In this document: positions 44,635 to 57,188 of the stretch, piece by piece | Position numbering within the stretch: position 1 is the first letter of the stretch | How the letters are laid out: each line of letters begins with the position of its first letter | Assembly (NCBI RefSeq): GCF_028583425.1 | Contig: NC_072801.1 | Coordinates: forward strand, 58,109,766-58,173,765 | Source: Eublepharis macularius | Lineage: Eukaryota; Chordata; Lepidosauria; Squamata; Eublepharidae | DNA length: 64,000 bases | Direction: 5' to 3' | The notes under the pieces: model-generated | Database searches by the model: none | What the model was told of the DNA's origin: nothing | Seen by the model: only the letters and a program-made list of their open reading frames with translations | Program-made: the position numbers and the translations under genes

Positions 44635-45011
44635 TTGCAGTAGCAATGAGAACTTCACAGGAAATCACCATTGTAGGGATTGGAGCGTACCTATACACTA
44701 ACTGTGCAGCAACTTTCCTATAAAAATACTTAAAACAGATTTAGAGACCATTAATCTAGAAATTAAATAAAAATACAGCCCTTTACTTTACAGGAGAGTT
44801 TCTTACTGATGCATCGCAAGATAGCAAAAAATTGCATCCATCACAAATTTGGAAATAGGCAGATAATCTGAAAAAATCAGTTGCACTGTACATTTTTAAA
44901 AGGTATGCATATTTAAAACAGACCTATGTAAAATTGAGATTTGGGCAGATTGCTAGTTGACAAAAGTTTATTAATTTAAAAAAGCACAAAAATATTTTTT
45001 AAAACCTGCTC

Positions 45012-45214
45012 AGGTGCCATCCTCCAGGTTAGGACTGGAGATCATCCAGAATCATAACTGATCTCCAACAGAGATTAGTTCCCCTGGATAAAATGGTTGT
45101 TGTGGAGAACATACTCTGTGACATTATACCTCACTGAGGTCCTTCCCCTTCCCAAATCCTGCCCTTCAATCTCTAATCTCCAGGAATTTCCCAATTTAAG
45201 AGTTGGCAAACCTA
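45012..45214 (+). mobile_element. hAT-like MITE, family B, degraded
   Basis: CATCCTCCAGGTTAGGACTGG to AGAGTTGGCAAACCTAG, with the ATCATAACTGATCTCCAACA interior. Confidence 0.7.
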
Positions 45215-45473
45215 GCTAGTGACTTGTAACTTTATATCTCTTTCACATCCCTAGCAGACAAGATTAGGGGAGCCATTTTATCTGATGGTAAAACCAGCCC
45301 TATTGGTGTAACCTATTAACGAGAGCCTGCCTGTGCTTTATCTATGCCTCTGTTCTATTTTCCCTGGGGAAAATAATTACTGTGACACACAAGTGAGGGC
45401 AGTGAGAACAGGAACTGGTATCAAACCAGGAAGCAGATCAGGCGGTTGGGGGAGGTGGTTGTTGGTGAGATGT

Positions 45474-45481
45474 TCACGTGA
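45474..45481 (+). promoter_or_regulatory. CLEAR-type E-box upstream of CLN3
   Basis: TCACGTGA, followed by C (core CACGTG at 45475-45480), matches the core of the CLEAR element GTCACGTGAC bound by TFEB/TFE3. CLN3 is a lysosomal gene in the mammalian CLEAR network. The site is about 250 bp before the start codon and just before a probable 5' UTR exon whose donor could be AAG|GTACAG at 45568. Confidence 0.6.
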
Positions 45482-45726
45482 CTGTAGTTTCGGGAAGACG
45501 CTTTTTGGCATTTTGTTGCTCCTGGAGTTTCAGAAGGGGGCAATGTTGTTTTGGGCTATTTCTTGAAGGTACAGAGGCAGCCACAAAGAATGATCATGGA
45601 GCCTGTGTGTTTTATCCAGATAGGAAAAGGAGTGTGGCTATGAAGTTCTGAGGGATAACTGCTTCTTTCTCACTCGTGCTCCTTAGGTTTGTTGCAGACG
45701 GCCCCTCACATCCCCTCCTTTCTACC

Positions 45727-48700
45727 ATGGGGATCACCACAGGACGAGAATGGCAGCGCCTCACAGCTGACTCGGACGGTGGGTGCCTCTGCTGTCCTCT
45801 ACAGCTTTCTCCCCAACCCTCGCTTATTTTTCCTAATCCTAACTCTTCCTTTCTCCGCCTCCGCCCGGCCCCAAAACAGAGGAAGAGGAAGATGAATCTT
45901 CTTTTGTGGAGTCTGAAGCCACTGTGGACACTTGCAAAAAGTGGAGGAACATTGCAGGCTTCTGGTAGGGGGTTCTGTTTTTTATCTTTTTATTTTTATT
46001 GTTCAAAGCATTCACGAAAGTAGATGCTCTGGCCATCATTTCACTCTTTCTCTTGTGTTTTCATTGGATAGGACAACTTGGTTCTTCTTGTGTTTCTTTT
46101 TTCTAGGCTTTGGCATGTCTACTTTCCTTTCGTTTGCGTGCTGTGCATGCATATCAGTTTGTAATAACAATAATATTTGATTTATATACTGCCCTTGAGG
46201 ACAACTTAACACCCACTCAGAGCGGTTTACTAAGTGTGTTATTGTTATCCTCATGACAATCACTCTGTGGGGTGGGTGGAGCTGAGAGAGCTCTGGAAGA
46301 GCTGTGACTGACCCAAGGTCACCCAGCTGGCTTCAAGTGGAGGAGTGGGGAATCAAGCCCAGCTCTCCAGGTTAGAGTCTTGCCACTCTTAACCACTACG
46401 CTAAACTGGCTTTCTTATGTTTTCTTGCTCCTTGCTTGCATTTGTATTTGCAAGCTGGACCCTGAGAGAAATGTATGAAAGGCAAACTATTTGGAAATCC
46501 TGTTACAGTCCCCAAAATCTCCCTTTCCAAAAAAAAAATTCTGGAGTTTGAGCAGGCTGTTTTTTCCTTTCATGTGCTCTTAACATTCTGTCATAGTTGA
46601 TCTCAATTGGGCTTTTAAAGCTTTTTCCCTTGTCCTTTTGGTAAATTTACCAAGTCCTATCGTTCTGTATACCTGGGGGAACATGGTGTAATATGGCAGT
46701 GTGGCTTGGGTGGGAAAGGAAAGGAGGAGGAGTTCTGGTCTGCGAGGGGAAGGCATAAATAACCATTGAAAACACAGTCATAACCTAAGTAAGGGGGTGG
46801 AATGGGGTGGGGGGCCAAAGCAGTAGAACATGAAGTAAGTTTGCAGCTGCTTCTATGGCAAGGTATGTGTGACATTTTCATGCTTCTGTGTAGAGCACTG
46901 TAGAACTTTGGGAAGTGAGGTTCCAACTCTGATCTTGCCTTCCCTTGCTTATCTGTTTCCCATCACACTGACCAGTCTTCTTTACCCACACAGGCTGCTA
47001 GGCCTCTGCAACAACTTTGCCTATGTGGTCATGCTGAGTGCAGCCCATGACATTCTCAGCCATCAAAAAGTGCCTGGTGGCAATGGGACCAGACCGGTAG
47101 GTGTGCCAGGGAGAAGAAGATGCTTGTGTTGACCTGCTGAACAGAGCAAGAAACTGGGCGCATGGAAATAATGAGCCATGTGCCCATTCATGCATGAGAG
47201 GCACATAGGAAGTGAGAGTGGGAAGACAGCAGGAAGAATGTGCAGATGCATGCAAGTGCTAAGGAATATGAGACCTCTGTGTGAGAGATGTGTGTGGTGG
47301 GAATATGCAAGAAAGAGGCTATAGAAAGAGGGAGAGGCAGTGGCCCAGTAGTAGAGCACGGTCTTTTGCACACTCAGGTTCAGTCCCTGGCATCTGCAGT
47401 AAAGATGAATTTAGGGAGCAAGTGATGGGAAAGACCCTTCTCTGCCCAAGATCCTTGGGAAATGCTGCTGGTTAAATTCAACAGTATTGAGCTAGAGAGA
47501 TCAACAGTCTTAACTTGGTTTAAGGCAGCTTATGCGGAATGGAGTACGTGCACAGCTCCAACGGGAATAGACCACAAAGAAATACAAAGGTTTCTGAACT
47601 CTTCAGATGGTGAGAAGGCCCCAAGGGACAGATCGGGTAGGGTCTGTGGAACCCCTGGAGACAGTACCTATTTGTAAGGTCCACTGAGGGCCTAACCGTA
47701 TTGCGTTATTCTGACCCCCTGCCCACCTCTTGTCTGCCTCAGACACGCCAACCAGACAAGCGCTGGGAGTTCCATGCTCGAAACGTGTTACAGATGTATG
47801 CACCACAGGGGAACGGGAGAGGAGACCGAAGTCTTCCTGTTTCCTGATTTGAAATGGGTCAGGGGGGCTGCTGTTTGCCTGTTGGGGAAATTTCCATGTA
47901 CAATTTCCCCAACTGGGCAGATAGTAGCTTCCTGAGGCCATTGCGCATGGTGAAAATGGCATGGGCGGGGAGGCCAAAGCACCTTCTCATTTCATGGTGT
48001 TGCTCCAGCCCTTGGGACTTCTCCCCATTAACATTTAGTCAGGCAAATTCCAAACACTAACTAGAAAAACTTGTTCTGCAACTTGTGGCCAGCTGTGTTA
48101 AACTAGCTTCTGAGCACTAGCAGAGTACAAATTAAACATTTATTTACCCAACTATAGGTTTATTTGTTTAAAATGTTTGTAGCCTGCTTTTCTCCTTATT
48201 AACGGGGCCTAAAGTGACTTCCATCAAATTAATAACAAATGCAAACTGCAATCACAGAGATATAGGTAAAGAGAAGCAAACCATAACCTCTGATAGTAAG
48301 CATGTTGGTAATTGGATGGGAGACATCCAAGGAAGACCAGGGCTACAGAGGCAGGCAATGGCAAACCAACTCTGTTAGTCTCTTGCAATGTAAACCCCAC
48401 CAGGGGTTACCAGAAGTCAGCTATGACTTGAGGGCACTCTCCACCACCTGTGGGGTGAGGCATCATTTCACTCTAGGAAAAGTGGGAAGAAGCCATTGTG
48501 ACACTTCCAGAATTGCTTGGAAGACTGGGAATGAAAGTAAGCAGTTTGCTTCCACAGCGGAAGTGCTGTCTGGGTGGACTCAGCAGTCTGACTACAGAGA
48601 GGCACTGCAAATCACTGTTGTCCACTTACACCTACAAAAGTGCAGGCTCAGCAAAAGCACAAAAGAAAGGCGGCCCTGGTCTGCTAACAAAGCCCCCCCC

Positions 48701-51700
48701 TTCTTTCTTATGGCCCCTGCAACCTGGCCGAGGCCCTTAGGATATGGCCAGCCTTGCCAGGGGCTGACAGCACACATGATTATAGAGAGTGTGTTTGAGC
48801 ATGCCATTAACAGTGTCCTCCAAAGCAGAGTTACGCCCTTCAGTGGACTTAGAAAGAGGTGGCTCTGCTCAAGATGGCACTGTAAGTGTCCATGTTCCTG
48901 AACCATCAAATCTCCTCGAAAGGGGAATAAGCCACTGTGTTTTTTCATGCAAGATGAGTTTGGATTCGGAGGGGAGAAAATGTGGGCAGCAGTCTTACAT
49001 CTCCTATGTAATCGCTTGTCTCTTGTGTCTGATTTCTGTCTCAGACTCCACACACGACCTTGACGAGGAACTTCTCCAATACCTCTCGCTATGATTGCAA
49101 CGTCATTTCTACAGGGGTGAGTACATAGAACAGAGGGTGACAGAGGGCTGTGAGACAAGCCTCCACTCCCTCTTGCCTACAGATAGGGGAGAGGATGGGC
49201 TCACTGGCTGAGCACTGGCTTTGTGTACAGAAAGTCTCAAGGTTTTATCCACAGTATCTCCAGTTAAAAAGGATCTGGAAATTAAAAATGATGAGGAAAA
49301 ACTCTTTGAGACATCAGAGAGCTGCTGCCAGTACGAGTAGCCAGTACTGATCTTGATAGACCAAGGGTTCATCTCCTCTCAGCCTTCTTGCAGCCATACC
49401 AATAGTCTGACTCAGTCGCCCTATTCACTAGTTACAGTGAATACACGTATAACAATAATAACATTCAATTTATATACCGCCCTTCAGGACAACTTAATGC
49501 CCAAGAGTTGTTTACAAAGTATGTCATTATTATCCCCACAACAGCAAACACCCTGTGAGGTGGGTGGGGCTGAGAGAGCTCCAGAGAGCCGTGACGAGCC
49601 CAAGGTCACCCAGCTGGCTTCAAGTGGAGGAGCGGGGAATCAAACCCGGTTCTCCAGATTAGAGTCCCACACTCTTAACCACTACACCAAACTGGCTCCA
49701 CAGACAGAGATTTTTTAAATGTGTGTTGAGTGATTCTCATGACTTTCAACCAATGTACAGCTGAACATGTGATTGAAACCACACATTTATCCAGGTAGAG
49801 GTCCCCGTTTTTGTCAAGTGAATGCGCTCTTTCTTGTAGCATATGAACAGGAATAGTATAACGCAGTTCTGTGTGTTCATGTGTCTCCTTGTGGTATCCC
49901 CTGCAGGCTGTGCTTTTGGCAGACATTCTTCCTACTCTCCTTATCAAATTCAGCGCTCCTTTTTATATTCATCTGTTGCCCTATGGGTAAGTTGGCAGAG
50001 TTTCACCCTGTACAGGGAGAAACCAGTTTCCCAGAAAAGAGGAGGATGGGTAATACAAGGAAGCTGGGGGTAATGAAGAATGAGTGGAGCAGGGGAGGTT
50101 TATTTATTTGTGTGTTTGTTTAATACATGTTTATCCTGTGGGATTCTTGAATCTTACCTCCTCCAGTTAACCCTCACAACAACCCTGAGAGGTAGATTAG
50201 TCTGAGAGAGAGCAAACAAGCTTCCATGGCAGAATAGGAATTTGAAACTGGGTTTCCCAGATCCCAGTCCAATGCTCTCATTGTGCTGGTGGACTGGTTA
50301 CTAGGGAGAGTTGTCCTGCTGGAAGGACTAATCAAGACAGATGTGACTCATTTTGACTCCCTCCATTTACCCCCTCATCTTTTCCCCCCTTCCCCTCTAA
50401 CTCACAGCTTGCGGGTCATCGTTTGTATCTTCACGGCCCTGGGCAGTTTCTTGCTGGTGGCCTTCTCAGCAGGGCCAGCCCAAAGCTTTGCAGGTAAGCT
50501 CCATCTTCACAGGAGATTGTAAGGGAACAAGACATATGGGGTTGGATCCAGCCCTCTTTTTTGCACAGTCTCACCCAGTTATCCTCCTTAGCTATAAGCC
50601 CATTTACCCACATGGCTTGTATCCATGCAGATACTATGATCCTCAGCATAGTTAAAGGAGACCCCCCTCTTTTCTCTTTTACCCAAGCAGAACAGCTGGT
50701 TGGATCCATCCCATGGTCTCTGCCCTTAGAAGTCCATCTTGGTTGTCCTTCATAGAGGGACCTTCCCACACCCCTCTCTTCCTCAGCAACCTTCTCACAG
50801 TCAGATTTGAGTCCAGTGGCACCTTACAGACCAACAAGATTTTCAGGATATGAGCTTTCATGAGTCAGTAGATGGAAGGGGTAGTCTGGCTGGGATATAA
50901 AGGCTCAGGGTTCTCCATTCCTGCTTGTATCTGACAAAGGGAACTCTGACTCTCAAAAGCTCATACCCTGAAAATCTTGTTGGACTCTTAAGGTGTCACT
51001 GGACTCAAATCCTGCTGTTCTGTTGCAGACCAACATGGCTACCTACCTAAAACTATCTTCTCACAGTTGTCTCCCCCCACCCCACCCCACCCACTTTCCA
51101 TAACCCTGTCAGTGGATACAAGCATATGTCTTGGGGCACAAACAGCATTAATCTTTGCACAGGGATTGTGGTTGGTGCAGCTTTTTCCAGCCTTGAAACA
51201 CTTATGATCACAGGCAAGGCATCTGCTAAAATTCTCCCATCTATACAGAGCACCGAGTTCACCGCTTAGCTATGACAGGGTCACCTAAACACACCCTGCA
51301 CTTGGGTGAGGGGATCTTTTTTTTCCTTCTTGTTGCTTTAGGTGTTGTGCTGGCCAGTATTTCGTCCGGCCTGGGTGAAATCACATTTTTGGCACTCACA
51401 TCTTTTTTTGACAGGTAACAAAAGGATAGGGTGGTTGGGGGGAAGCGGTGGTGGTTGGGGGGAAGCGGGGGATAAAGATTTGTGATGATGTTGGTTTTAT
51501 TGATTGAGAAAAGCTTCTATGCCACTTCTCTCAAGAGAACCTGCTCGAGGCAGCTTACAAAATAAAACATGATAAAATGATGAAACAGAATAACAAAATA
51601 TTAAAATTAACAAGTGTTAAAAACCTGCCATTAAAAAACTGTATTTAGCAGGCCCCATGTATTCCCTTAGACTTTGTTGTCATCGTTAGCATACCTGTTA

Positions 51701-54700
51701 ATTATTTCACATCCTCACGATAATGGGTATCAAACTCACAACTCTTTGCTTCTACATAGCAAAAGTTACTGGGTTCACTACTTTTTGGGATGAAGATGGC
51801 TGTAGCATCTGAGGGTGTCATCACTGACAGAGAAGAGGCACTATGGTTCATACTGTTCCCTTTCTGTTTCTCCATGGTAGTGCCGTGGTATCTGCCTGGT
51901 CCTCAGGAACCGGTGGGGCTGGCCTGTTGGGGGCTCTCTCCTACCTTGGGCTGACACAGGCTGGCCTGACCCCTCAGCACACCCTTCTCACCATGAACAT
52001 CATTCCTGTCGTTATGTTGGCCAGGTGAGCTCTGGAGGCAGGCATAGGCTGTAGCAAGGGCCTACTGGTTGCTAAGACAGGGAGACAGTTGTCGAGGAGA
52101 CAAGATGGGAAGTTGCTATGGGAAGGGAAGATGGACAGGAGGCTAGGTGGGTAGTGCTATGGGTAAAAGTTGTTCAGAGGCTAGCAAAGAGGATGCTTGT
52201 TCAAGGCAGGGTAGAGTGGGATGCCCCATACTTCCCCCTCCTATATGGCTTTTGTTCATGCAGGTTCCATGATCCTAAGCAAACTTTTGGGCGGTCAAAG
52301 GGTGGTCCTCTTTGTTTCACCAGCAGAAAAACTGGTTGGATCTTACTCTTGATCTTGCAATGCACCTGGCCTCGTTGATTCCCACCCTTTCTTTCTTTTT
52401 TCCATAGCTATTTGTTATTGGCTCCACCCCCACATGCCCCACGCTGGGGCTGGGGTGCTCCCCCACCGCCTCTGCATTCCCCTTCCTCGACTCATCAGCC
52501 ACTTTTAGGGGATGCAGCCACATTCCAGAACAGTAAGTGATTCCTAGGCAGGAGGGGGCCATCTTTCTGTAGTACCACAAGTTGCATCAAAGGGGAGGAG
52601 AAACGTTTAATCCATAATTCTCTTTGTTTATCTGTGAGGAGAAAAAGGATAGCTGCAACTTTACCCATGATGCACGCTGCTCATGGGAGAAAGTTACCCC
52701 GAAACGTCATCATTCTTTATAATGTCTTTACATTACAGTACAAAATACTTCACAATACTTATCAACGTGTTTGACTAATTTTGTCTCATTTCTACAATTT
52801 GTCTCTTGCTCCAGAATCACAAATTCATAGCATCAGCTTACAGGAAAAGGGGAAGGTGGTCAAGGTGAGAATCAGGCTGAAAAATGGGGAGGGTCGCATG
52901 CTGGGACAGGCTGCTTCCACACTGGGGTATTTTCAGTAAAATCCTAAGCAGAGTTACTCCAGTCTAAGCCTATTGAAACCAAATGGGCTTAGACTGCAGT
53001 AACTCTGCTTAGGATTTCACTGTTTCTAGTGCTCAGAAATTCCTTTTCCAGGATCAGATGGAAGCAGAATTACAACTGTGTTTCCACAGTACTTAATGAA
53101 GCAATTCCCCATAAAAATCTAGCAATGCCTATTTCAGTGAACACGATCCTTCTATATGTTTACTATACAATTATATGTTTACATTCGACAGTCTACTTCT
53201 CCCTGAAAAGATCCTTTTAAATTTTGGATCTTGCAGCCTAATTTGTTACGTCCTGCGCACTTGCAGCATTCCTGAATCCTCAACTATCAGCTTTTATTTC
53301 CGCCCTTATTTTTCTTTTTGCAGCCAAACCAATTGCATGTTGTTGTTACCTTAATTTTCATTTTATAGTTGCTCGATGATAATATAAACTAATAAAAAAG
53401 AAATGGCTAAAAATGCTCATTATTTATTATTATGAATGTTCCAAAGATGTATACTGGTATTTGGCACAAGCTCCAGGACTAATAGTGCCGTCCTAAGCAG
53501 AGTTACACCTTTTTAAGCTTCAGTGGGCTTAGAAGGGTGTCAACTCTGCTTAGGGTGGCACTGTAAGTCCTGATGAGCTTTGGCAGAGGCGACACACTAC
53601 TTCTTGCACAAGATGTGTGCTGAACATCCTCAGAAAGGTCTGCCGAGGAAGGCTGCATTGCTTGAGATTGTCCCTGTGTTCTCTACCTGCTTTATGGCTT
53701 CATACAAGTTCTTACACCATGCTCTCTGCTCAAGGGAAGACAGCAGCCGGACACCCCTCGATCGTGCCTAGATTTAGTGCTAGTTGACAGCCTCCCTTTC
53801 TCCAGCTTCCATTTGCAATCGGCAAGGGCAAGAAACTGCGAGGCATCCGTTCATCCTGCCTAGACCCAGCTCCACTGAGCTCTTCCCTCCTCCAGGTTCC
53901 AGATTACTCAAAGGAAAGACAGGAAGCGTCTAAGCATCCCTCCATTGCTCCTGACCCAGACCTTATGGAGAGCCCCTATCCCTGAGCAGTGTATGGTGTT
54001 GCATTTTAATTAGTACTTGTATTGGATTTTTAGCTGTTTGTGAACCCAAGGGTTTGGCTGGAAAAGGGTGTGAAGGAATAAATAATAAATGGATCTCCAA
54101 CCTGCTGGGCCGTGAGGACTCACAATCTGCTCTCGCCCTGGCCTAAGGCAGATCACACCATGGGCATTGCCAGCATGGTGGTGGTGGTGGTGTTTAGAGT
54201 TTCTCTGTGTGTTTTAAGGGAATCAAGAAGCCACTATGAGCAACAGAGGCAGAACCCTTCCACCTTTAATACCTGAGTAGATGGGTTGAGAGAGGTTGCC
54301 AGAATTCCCTGATCTTCCCAAGACAGCACAGGCACATTGCTGTCCTTAAGCCAACAACAGTGGGGTCAAATGTAAAGTTGAGTTGCCAACTCTGGGTTGG
54401 AAATTCCTGGAGATTTTTAAGGGCAGAGCCAGGGAAGGGCGAGGTTTGGGGAGAGGAAGGAATTTAGTGGCAATGTGATGCTGTAGCGTCTACCCTCCAA
54501 AGCAGCTCTTTCCCCCAGAGGAAACTGACGTACGTAGTCTGCAGATCAGTTGTTATTCTGGGAGATCTCCAGGCCTCATTTGGAGGTTGGCAGCCTACAG
54601 GATGGAGAGGCTTATGGGCATTGAGCCCCAAGAGGATAAAGACATCAGTACTCATACACATCCTTCTCTCCTCCAGGGTCTCTTAAAATACCTCCTGCCT

Positions 54701-56442
54701 TTGGCTGTTGTGTATTTTGCAGAGTACTTCATTAACCAGGGTCTGGTGAGTAGTGTAAAGATTAGGGAACCTCTGCATGGTATGGGGGGCATGGCTGTTT
54801 CTTCTTTGCCCTGCCTTATTAACCCCTTTCTTCTCGATGTTTTCCTTTTCCAGTTTGAACTGCTCTATTTCAAAGAGGCACCACTGAGTCATCCACAACA
54901 GTATCGCTGGTGAGGAGGTGATAAAAAGATAGCACTCCAGAACTGGAGCTAAGCATGAGATGTGTTTGGGCTAGAGCGGAAAGGGTCTCACAGCAAGGAT
55001 GCCTGGATTTCTCTTGCCTCCCACAGGTACCAGATGCTCTACCAAGCTGGGGTCTTTCTCTCTCGTTCCTCTGCCAGTTGTGTACGGATTCGACATATAT
55101 GGATCCTGGCAGTGCTGCAGGTAAAGTGCTCCCTCCCACAACACACCCACATGAATGGTTCCTTCCTGCTCTGTTGAGGCTCCTGGTTTCCTCTGGAAAA
55201 TCACCACCTTCCTCCCTTCACAAGGCCCATCTCAGTAGTACTTTCCATATGATGCCAGAGCTTCTAAAGGGCTTTCTTACACAGGTGATAGGGCTGTGCT
55301 GTAAGGATATGGTTCAAAGAGATGTTTCAATAGGAACTATAGACTATACTACTGTGCACTGTTACAGTCATTAATTATGTCAGGTCAAATTACTTATGTT
55401 TTGTTTCAACGTTGTTTCAGCTCTGTATCAGATTTTTGCTTGTTTTCAAATTTCTGCAATCTATACCATCTTGTATTGTGCGTTGAATGTCCCAGCTGTT
55501 GATTGTATTGAACTTCACTGTGTAATCTGCCTTGAGTCTCAGTGAGAAAGGCAGACTATGAATGACAGACAGACAGACATGAAGGAATGATGCTTCTTGG
55601 GGCCTCATGTAACAAAATAAGCTAGGCCTGCACGTGTGTACTGCAAAGTGAGTGTTTCTTCTGGCAAAGTGTCTTTCCTGGCATCTGTTTCCTATAATTG
55701 GAGATGCCAGGATGGAGATGCCATGGACTAGACTTGGAACCTTTTACTACAGTTCTGAGAATCATATCACTGAGTAAAAGTTCTTTGCTCTAGATCAGGT
55801 AATGAGGTTCATGGCTGAGCAGGGACTGAACCTGGCCTTGCCATTCTAACTACTGTACTACACTAGCTTTCCACTCCTGATGTTAATGTTCTTTTCTTAT
55901 TCCAGTGCCTCAACATGGTGTTCTTCCTGGGAGCAGTGTACTTCATGTTTTTGCCCAGCATTTATTTATTTTTCATTCTAATCGTCTATGAGGGGCTGCT
56001 TGGAGGAGCTAGCTACGTGAACACCTTCCACTGTGTCAGTGCAGAGGTGAGCTTTTGGGAAGAATATTCACAAAACACACCGAGGTTGGGGGTGGTCTGT
56101 CAGTCAGTGCCGGCTCTAGTATTCTCTACAAAATGGGTAAGATCTGCCTATACTGAGCGTTGTCTGTTGTGGCTCTCACTTTGTGGAATGGCCTGCCTGA
56201 GGAGATCAGAAAAGCTCCCACAGCGATTGCATTCGATTTTATACAGCATGTGTGTGGCTCACAAGAGCCAGCCTTCAGTGTTTAGTGTTTTAATTATCTC
56301 TCTCTCTCATTCCCATGTGCAGAGCCAGCCAGAGCACCGGGAGTTTGCCATGGGAGTTTCGTGTATAGCTGACACGCTGGGCATCTCACTTTCGGGTGCT
56401 GTGGCCATCCCTGTCCACAACTATTTCTGTTGTCTCTCCTGA
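45727..56442 (+). CDS. CLN3: Battenin (CLN3 lysosomal/endosomal transmembrane protein)
   Basis: Fifteen coding exons: 45727-45778, 45880-45964, 46994-47096, 49045-49116, 49907-49986, 50408-50493, 51342-51414, 51881-52024, 52408-52532, 52815-52864, 54677-54745, 54854-54909, 55027-55120, 55906-56046, 56323-56442. All splice sites are GT-AG; phases close to 449 residues (human 438). CLN3 is a multipass lysosomal membrane protein linked to glycerophosphodiester handling and Batten disease. Conserved blocks include [57 protein letters not shown] and [14 protein letters not shown]. Also conserved are [15 protein letters not shown] and [21 protein letters not shown]-glycosylation sequons NFS and NTS lie in the first luminal loop. 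The lysosomal di-leucine is present as QPLL. The C-terminus CCLS is a CaaX prenylation box like human CQLS. The loop before QPLL is Pro/Trp-rich instead of acidic. Confidence 0.96.
46162..46413 (-). repeat. tRNA-derived CORE/MIR-like SINE (CLN3 intron 2)
   Basis: In reverse it has a tRNA-like box A (TAGTGGTTAAGAG), box B near GGCTTGATTCC, the CORE-type TGACCTTGGGTCAGTCACAG, and a tail TATATAAATCAAATATTATT. Same family as 49450 and 61069. Confidence 0.83.
47338..47532 (+). repeat. tRNA-derived squamate SINE (CLN3 intron 3)
   Basis: CAGTAGTAGAGCACGGTCTTT as box A region, AGGTTCAGTCCCTGGCATCT as box B region, then GGAAAGACCCTTCTCTGCC, and AAGGCAGCTTATG near the end. Confidence 0.75.
48290..48452 (+). 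repeat. 5S-Sauria-type SINE, 5'-truncated (CLN3 intron 3)
   Basis: GGTAATTGGATGGGAGAC, AGGCAGGCAATGGCAAACCA, CCCCACCAGGGGTTACC and GACTTGAGGGCACTC identify the family; only the 3' part of the 5S head remains. Confidence 0.8.
48806..48886. repeat. Small foldback repeat (CAGTG...CACTG, 'aagcagagttac')
   Basis: CAGTGTCCTCCAAAGCAGAG mirrors to GCTCTGCTCAAGATGGCACTG. Similar palindromes lie at 52933-53025 and 53488-53568. Confidence 0.6.
49195..49402 (+). repeat. tRNA-derived squamate SINE, degraded (CLN3 intron 4)
   Basis: TGGCTGAGCACTGGCTTTGT, ATCCACAGTATCTCCAGTTA and GCTGCCAGTACGAGTAGCCA match the copies at 19741 and 47338. Confidence 0.65.
49450..49699 (-). repeat. tRNA-derived CORE/MIR-like SINE (CLN3 intron 4)
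   Basis: Same structure as 46162: CAGTTTGGTGTAGTGGTTAA in reverse as the head, CORE region CTTGGGCTCGTCACGG, tail TATATAAATTGAATGTTATT. Confidence 0.83.
50160..50290 (-). repeat. MIR-like SINE fragment (CLN3 intron 5)
   Basis: CTCACAACAACCCTGAGAGG, then CCCAGATCCCAGTCCAATGC, the reverse of a MIR-type body; the head is degraded. Confidence 0.6.
50795..51050. repeat. Foldback copy of the 'gactctcaaaagctca' repeat (CLN3 intron 6)
   Basis: The left part (GAGTCCAGTGGCACCTTACA ... AACAAGATTTTCAGGATATG) is mirrored by the right part (CCTGAAAATCTTGTTGGACT ... AGGTGTCACTGGACTC). An inverted arrangement of two arms about 55 bp each. Confidence 0.7.
52933..53025. repeat. Small palindromic MITE-like repeat (CLN3 intron 10)
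   Basis: CAGTAAAATCCTAAGCAGAG mirrors to CTCTGCTTAGGATTTCACTG. Almost perfect arms of about 40 bp around GAAACCAAATGG. Confidence 0.75.
53488..53568. repeat. Small palindromic MITE-like repeat (CLN3 intron 10)
   Basis: TAGTGCCGTCCTAAGCAGAG mirrors to CTCTGCTTAGGGTGGCACTG. Second member of the family within 0.5 kb. Confidence 0.75.
54378..54597 (-). mobile_element. hAT-like MITE, family B (CLN3 intron 10)
   Basis: Reverse copy from TTGAGTTGCCAACTCTG to GGAGGTTGGCAGCCTA, with CTGGGAGATCTCCAGGCCTC inside. It ends about 80 bp before CLN3 exon 11. Confidence 0.75.
55400..55575 (+). repeat. LINE 3' end (L2/CR1-like) (CLN3 intron 13)
   Basis: AAATTTCTGCAATC ... TGTAATCTGCCTTGAGTCTC ... GAGAAAGGCAGACTATGAAT, ending in a short (CAGA)n. 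Confidence 0.65.
56125..56275 (+). repeat. L2-like LINE 3' coding remnant (CLN3 intron 14)
   Basis: The text GGCTCTCACTTTGTGGAATG and GGCCTGCCTGAGGAGATCAG gives the [17 protein letters not shown] pattern seen at L2/CR1 LINE C-termini. Confidence 0.55.
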
Positions 56443-57037
56443 GGCCCACTTCACAGAGGGACCAGTGGATGCCTTTCCGTGCCACGTTCCTGCCTCTGAG
56501 GGACAATCTAGACATGCGCTGGGAGTTCTGAGTCAGGAGCTCCCAACATTTTTTAAAAACTCTGTTTTCAGGCACCTATGGGTCTAATTCAGATTGGGAC
56601 CGCAGCGGGAGGATGGTTTAAACCTTCCCCATCATGTCATTTTCCCCGTCACGAACAGCTCCAAAAAGACACTTATTTATTTTCCTGCTATTTTGTTTTT
56701 TTGTCTATCCATTTGTTTTGTTTCAGCAAGGATGGGGATTATTTCCTGTTGCACAGGATTTAGAGGGCTTAATAACAGCACACAGAAACACAGTTGTGAA
56801 TGGGAACAATATTAAGCATGTGTCAGAAGGGAAACATTTCACTGTTGCGTGAGCAGGCCATATTTAGTTCATCAGTTTAGTGGGGGGTGGGAATAGAAAA
56901 GTGTTTAATATAACAACTGGAAAAACACTAGTTCAGCTCTATAGGTGATTATGAGGGAATGCTTTTAAGGTGACACATGAACTCAACAATGAGGGGGCAA
57001 GGGGAGAACAATATTGTGATTACTGTATTAATGAAAC

Positions 57038-57043
57038 AATAAA
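57038..57043 (+). promoter_or_regulatory. CLN3 poly(A) signal
   Basis: AATAAA about 600 nt after the CLN3 stop, with no earlier canonical signal in the 3' UTR. Confidence 0.7.
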
Positions 57044-57188
57044 CTTTGGAAAGCAGATGGTCTCGTTAGATAATTGCCTTGTATCAAATATGCCAACAGA
57101 GTAAGTGGCCCATTGGCTAAATATTTTATTGAAAATAACCATACATCTCCTGATTTCACCTTTTGGGCTCTAAAAAAGCTAGAGAGAG

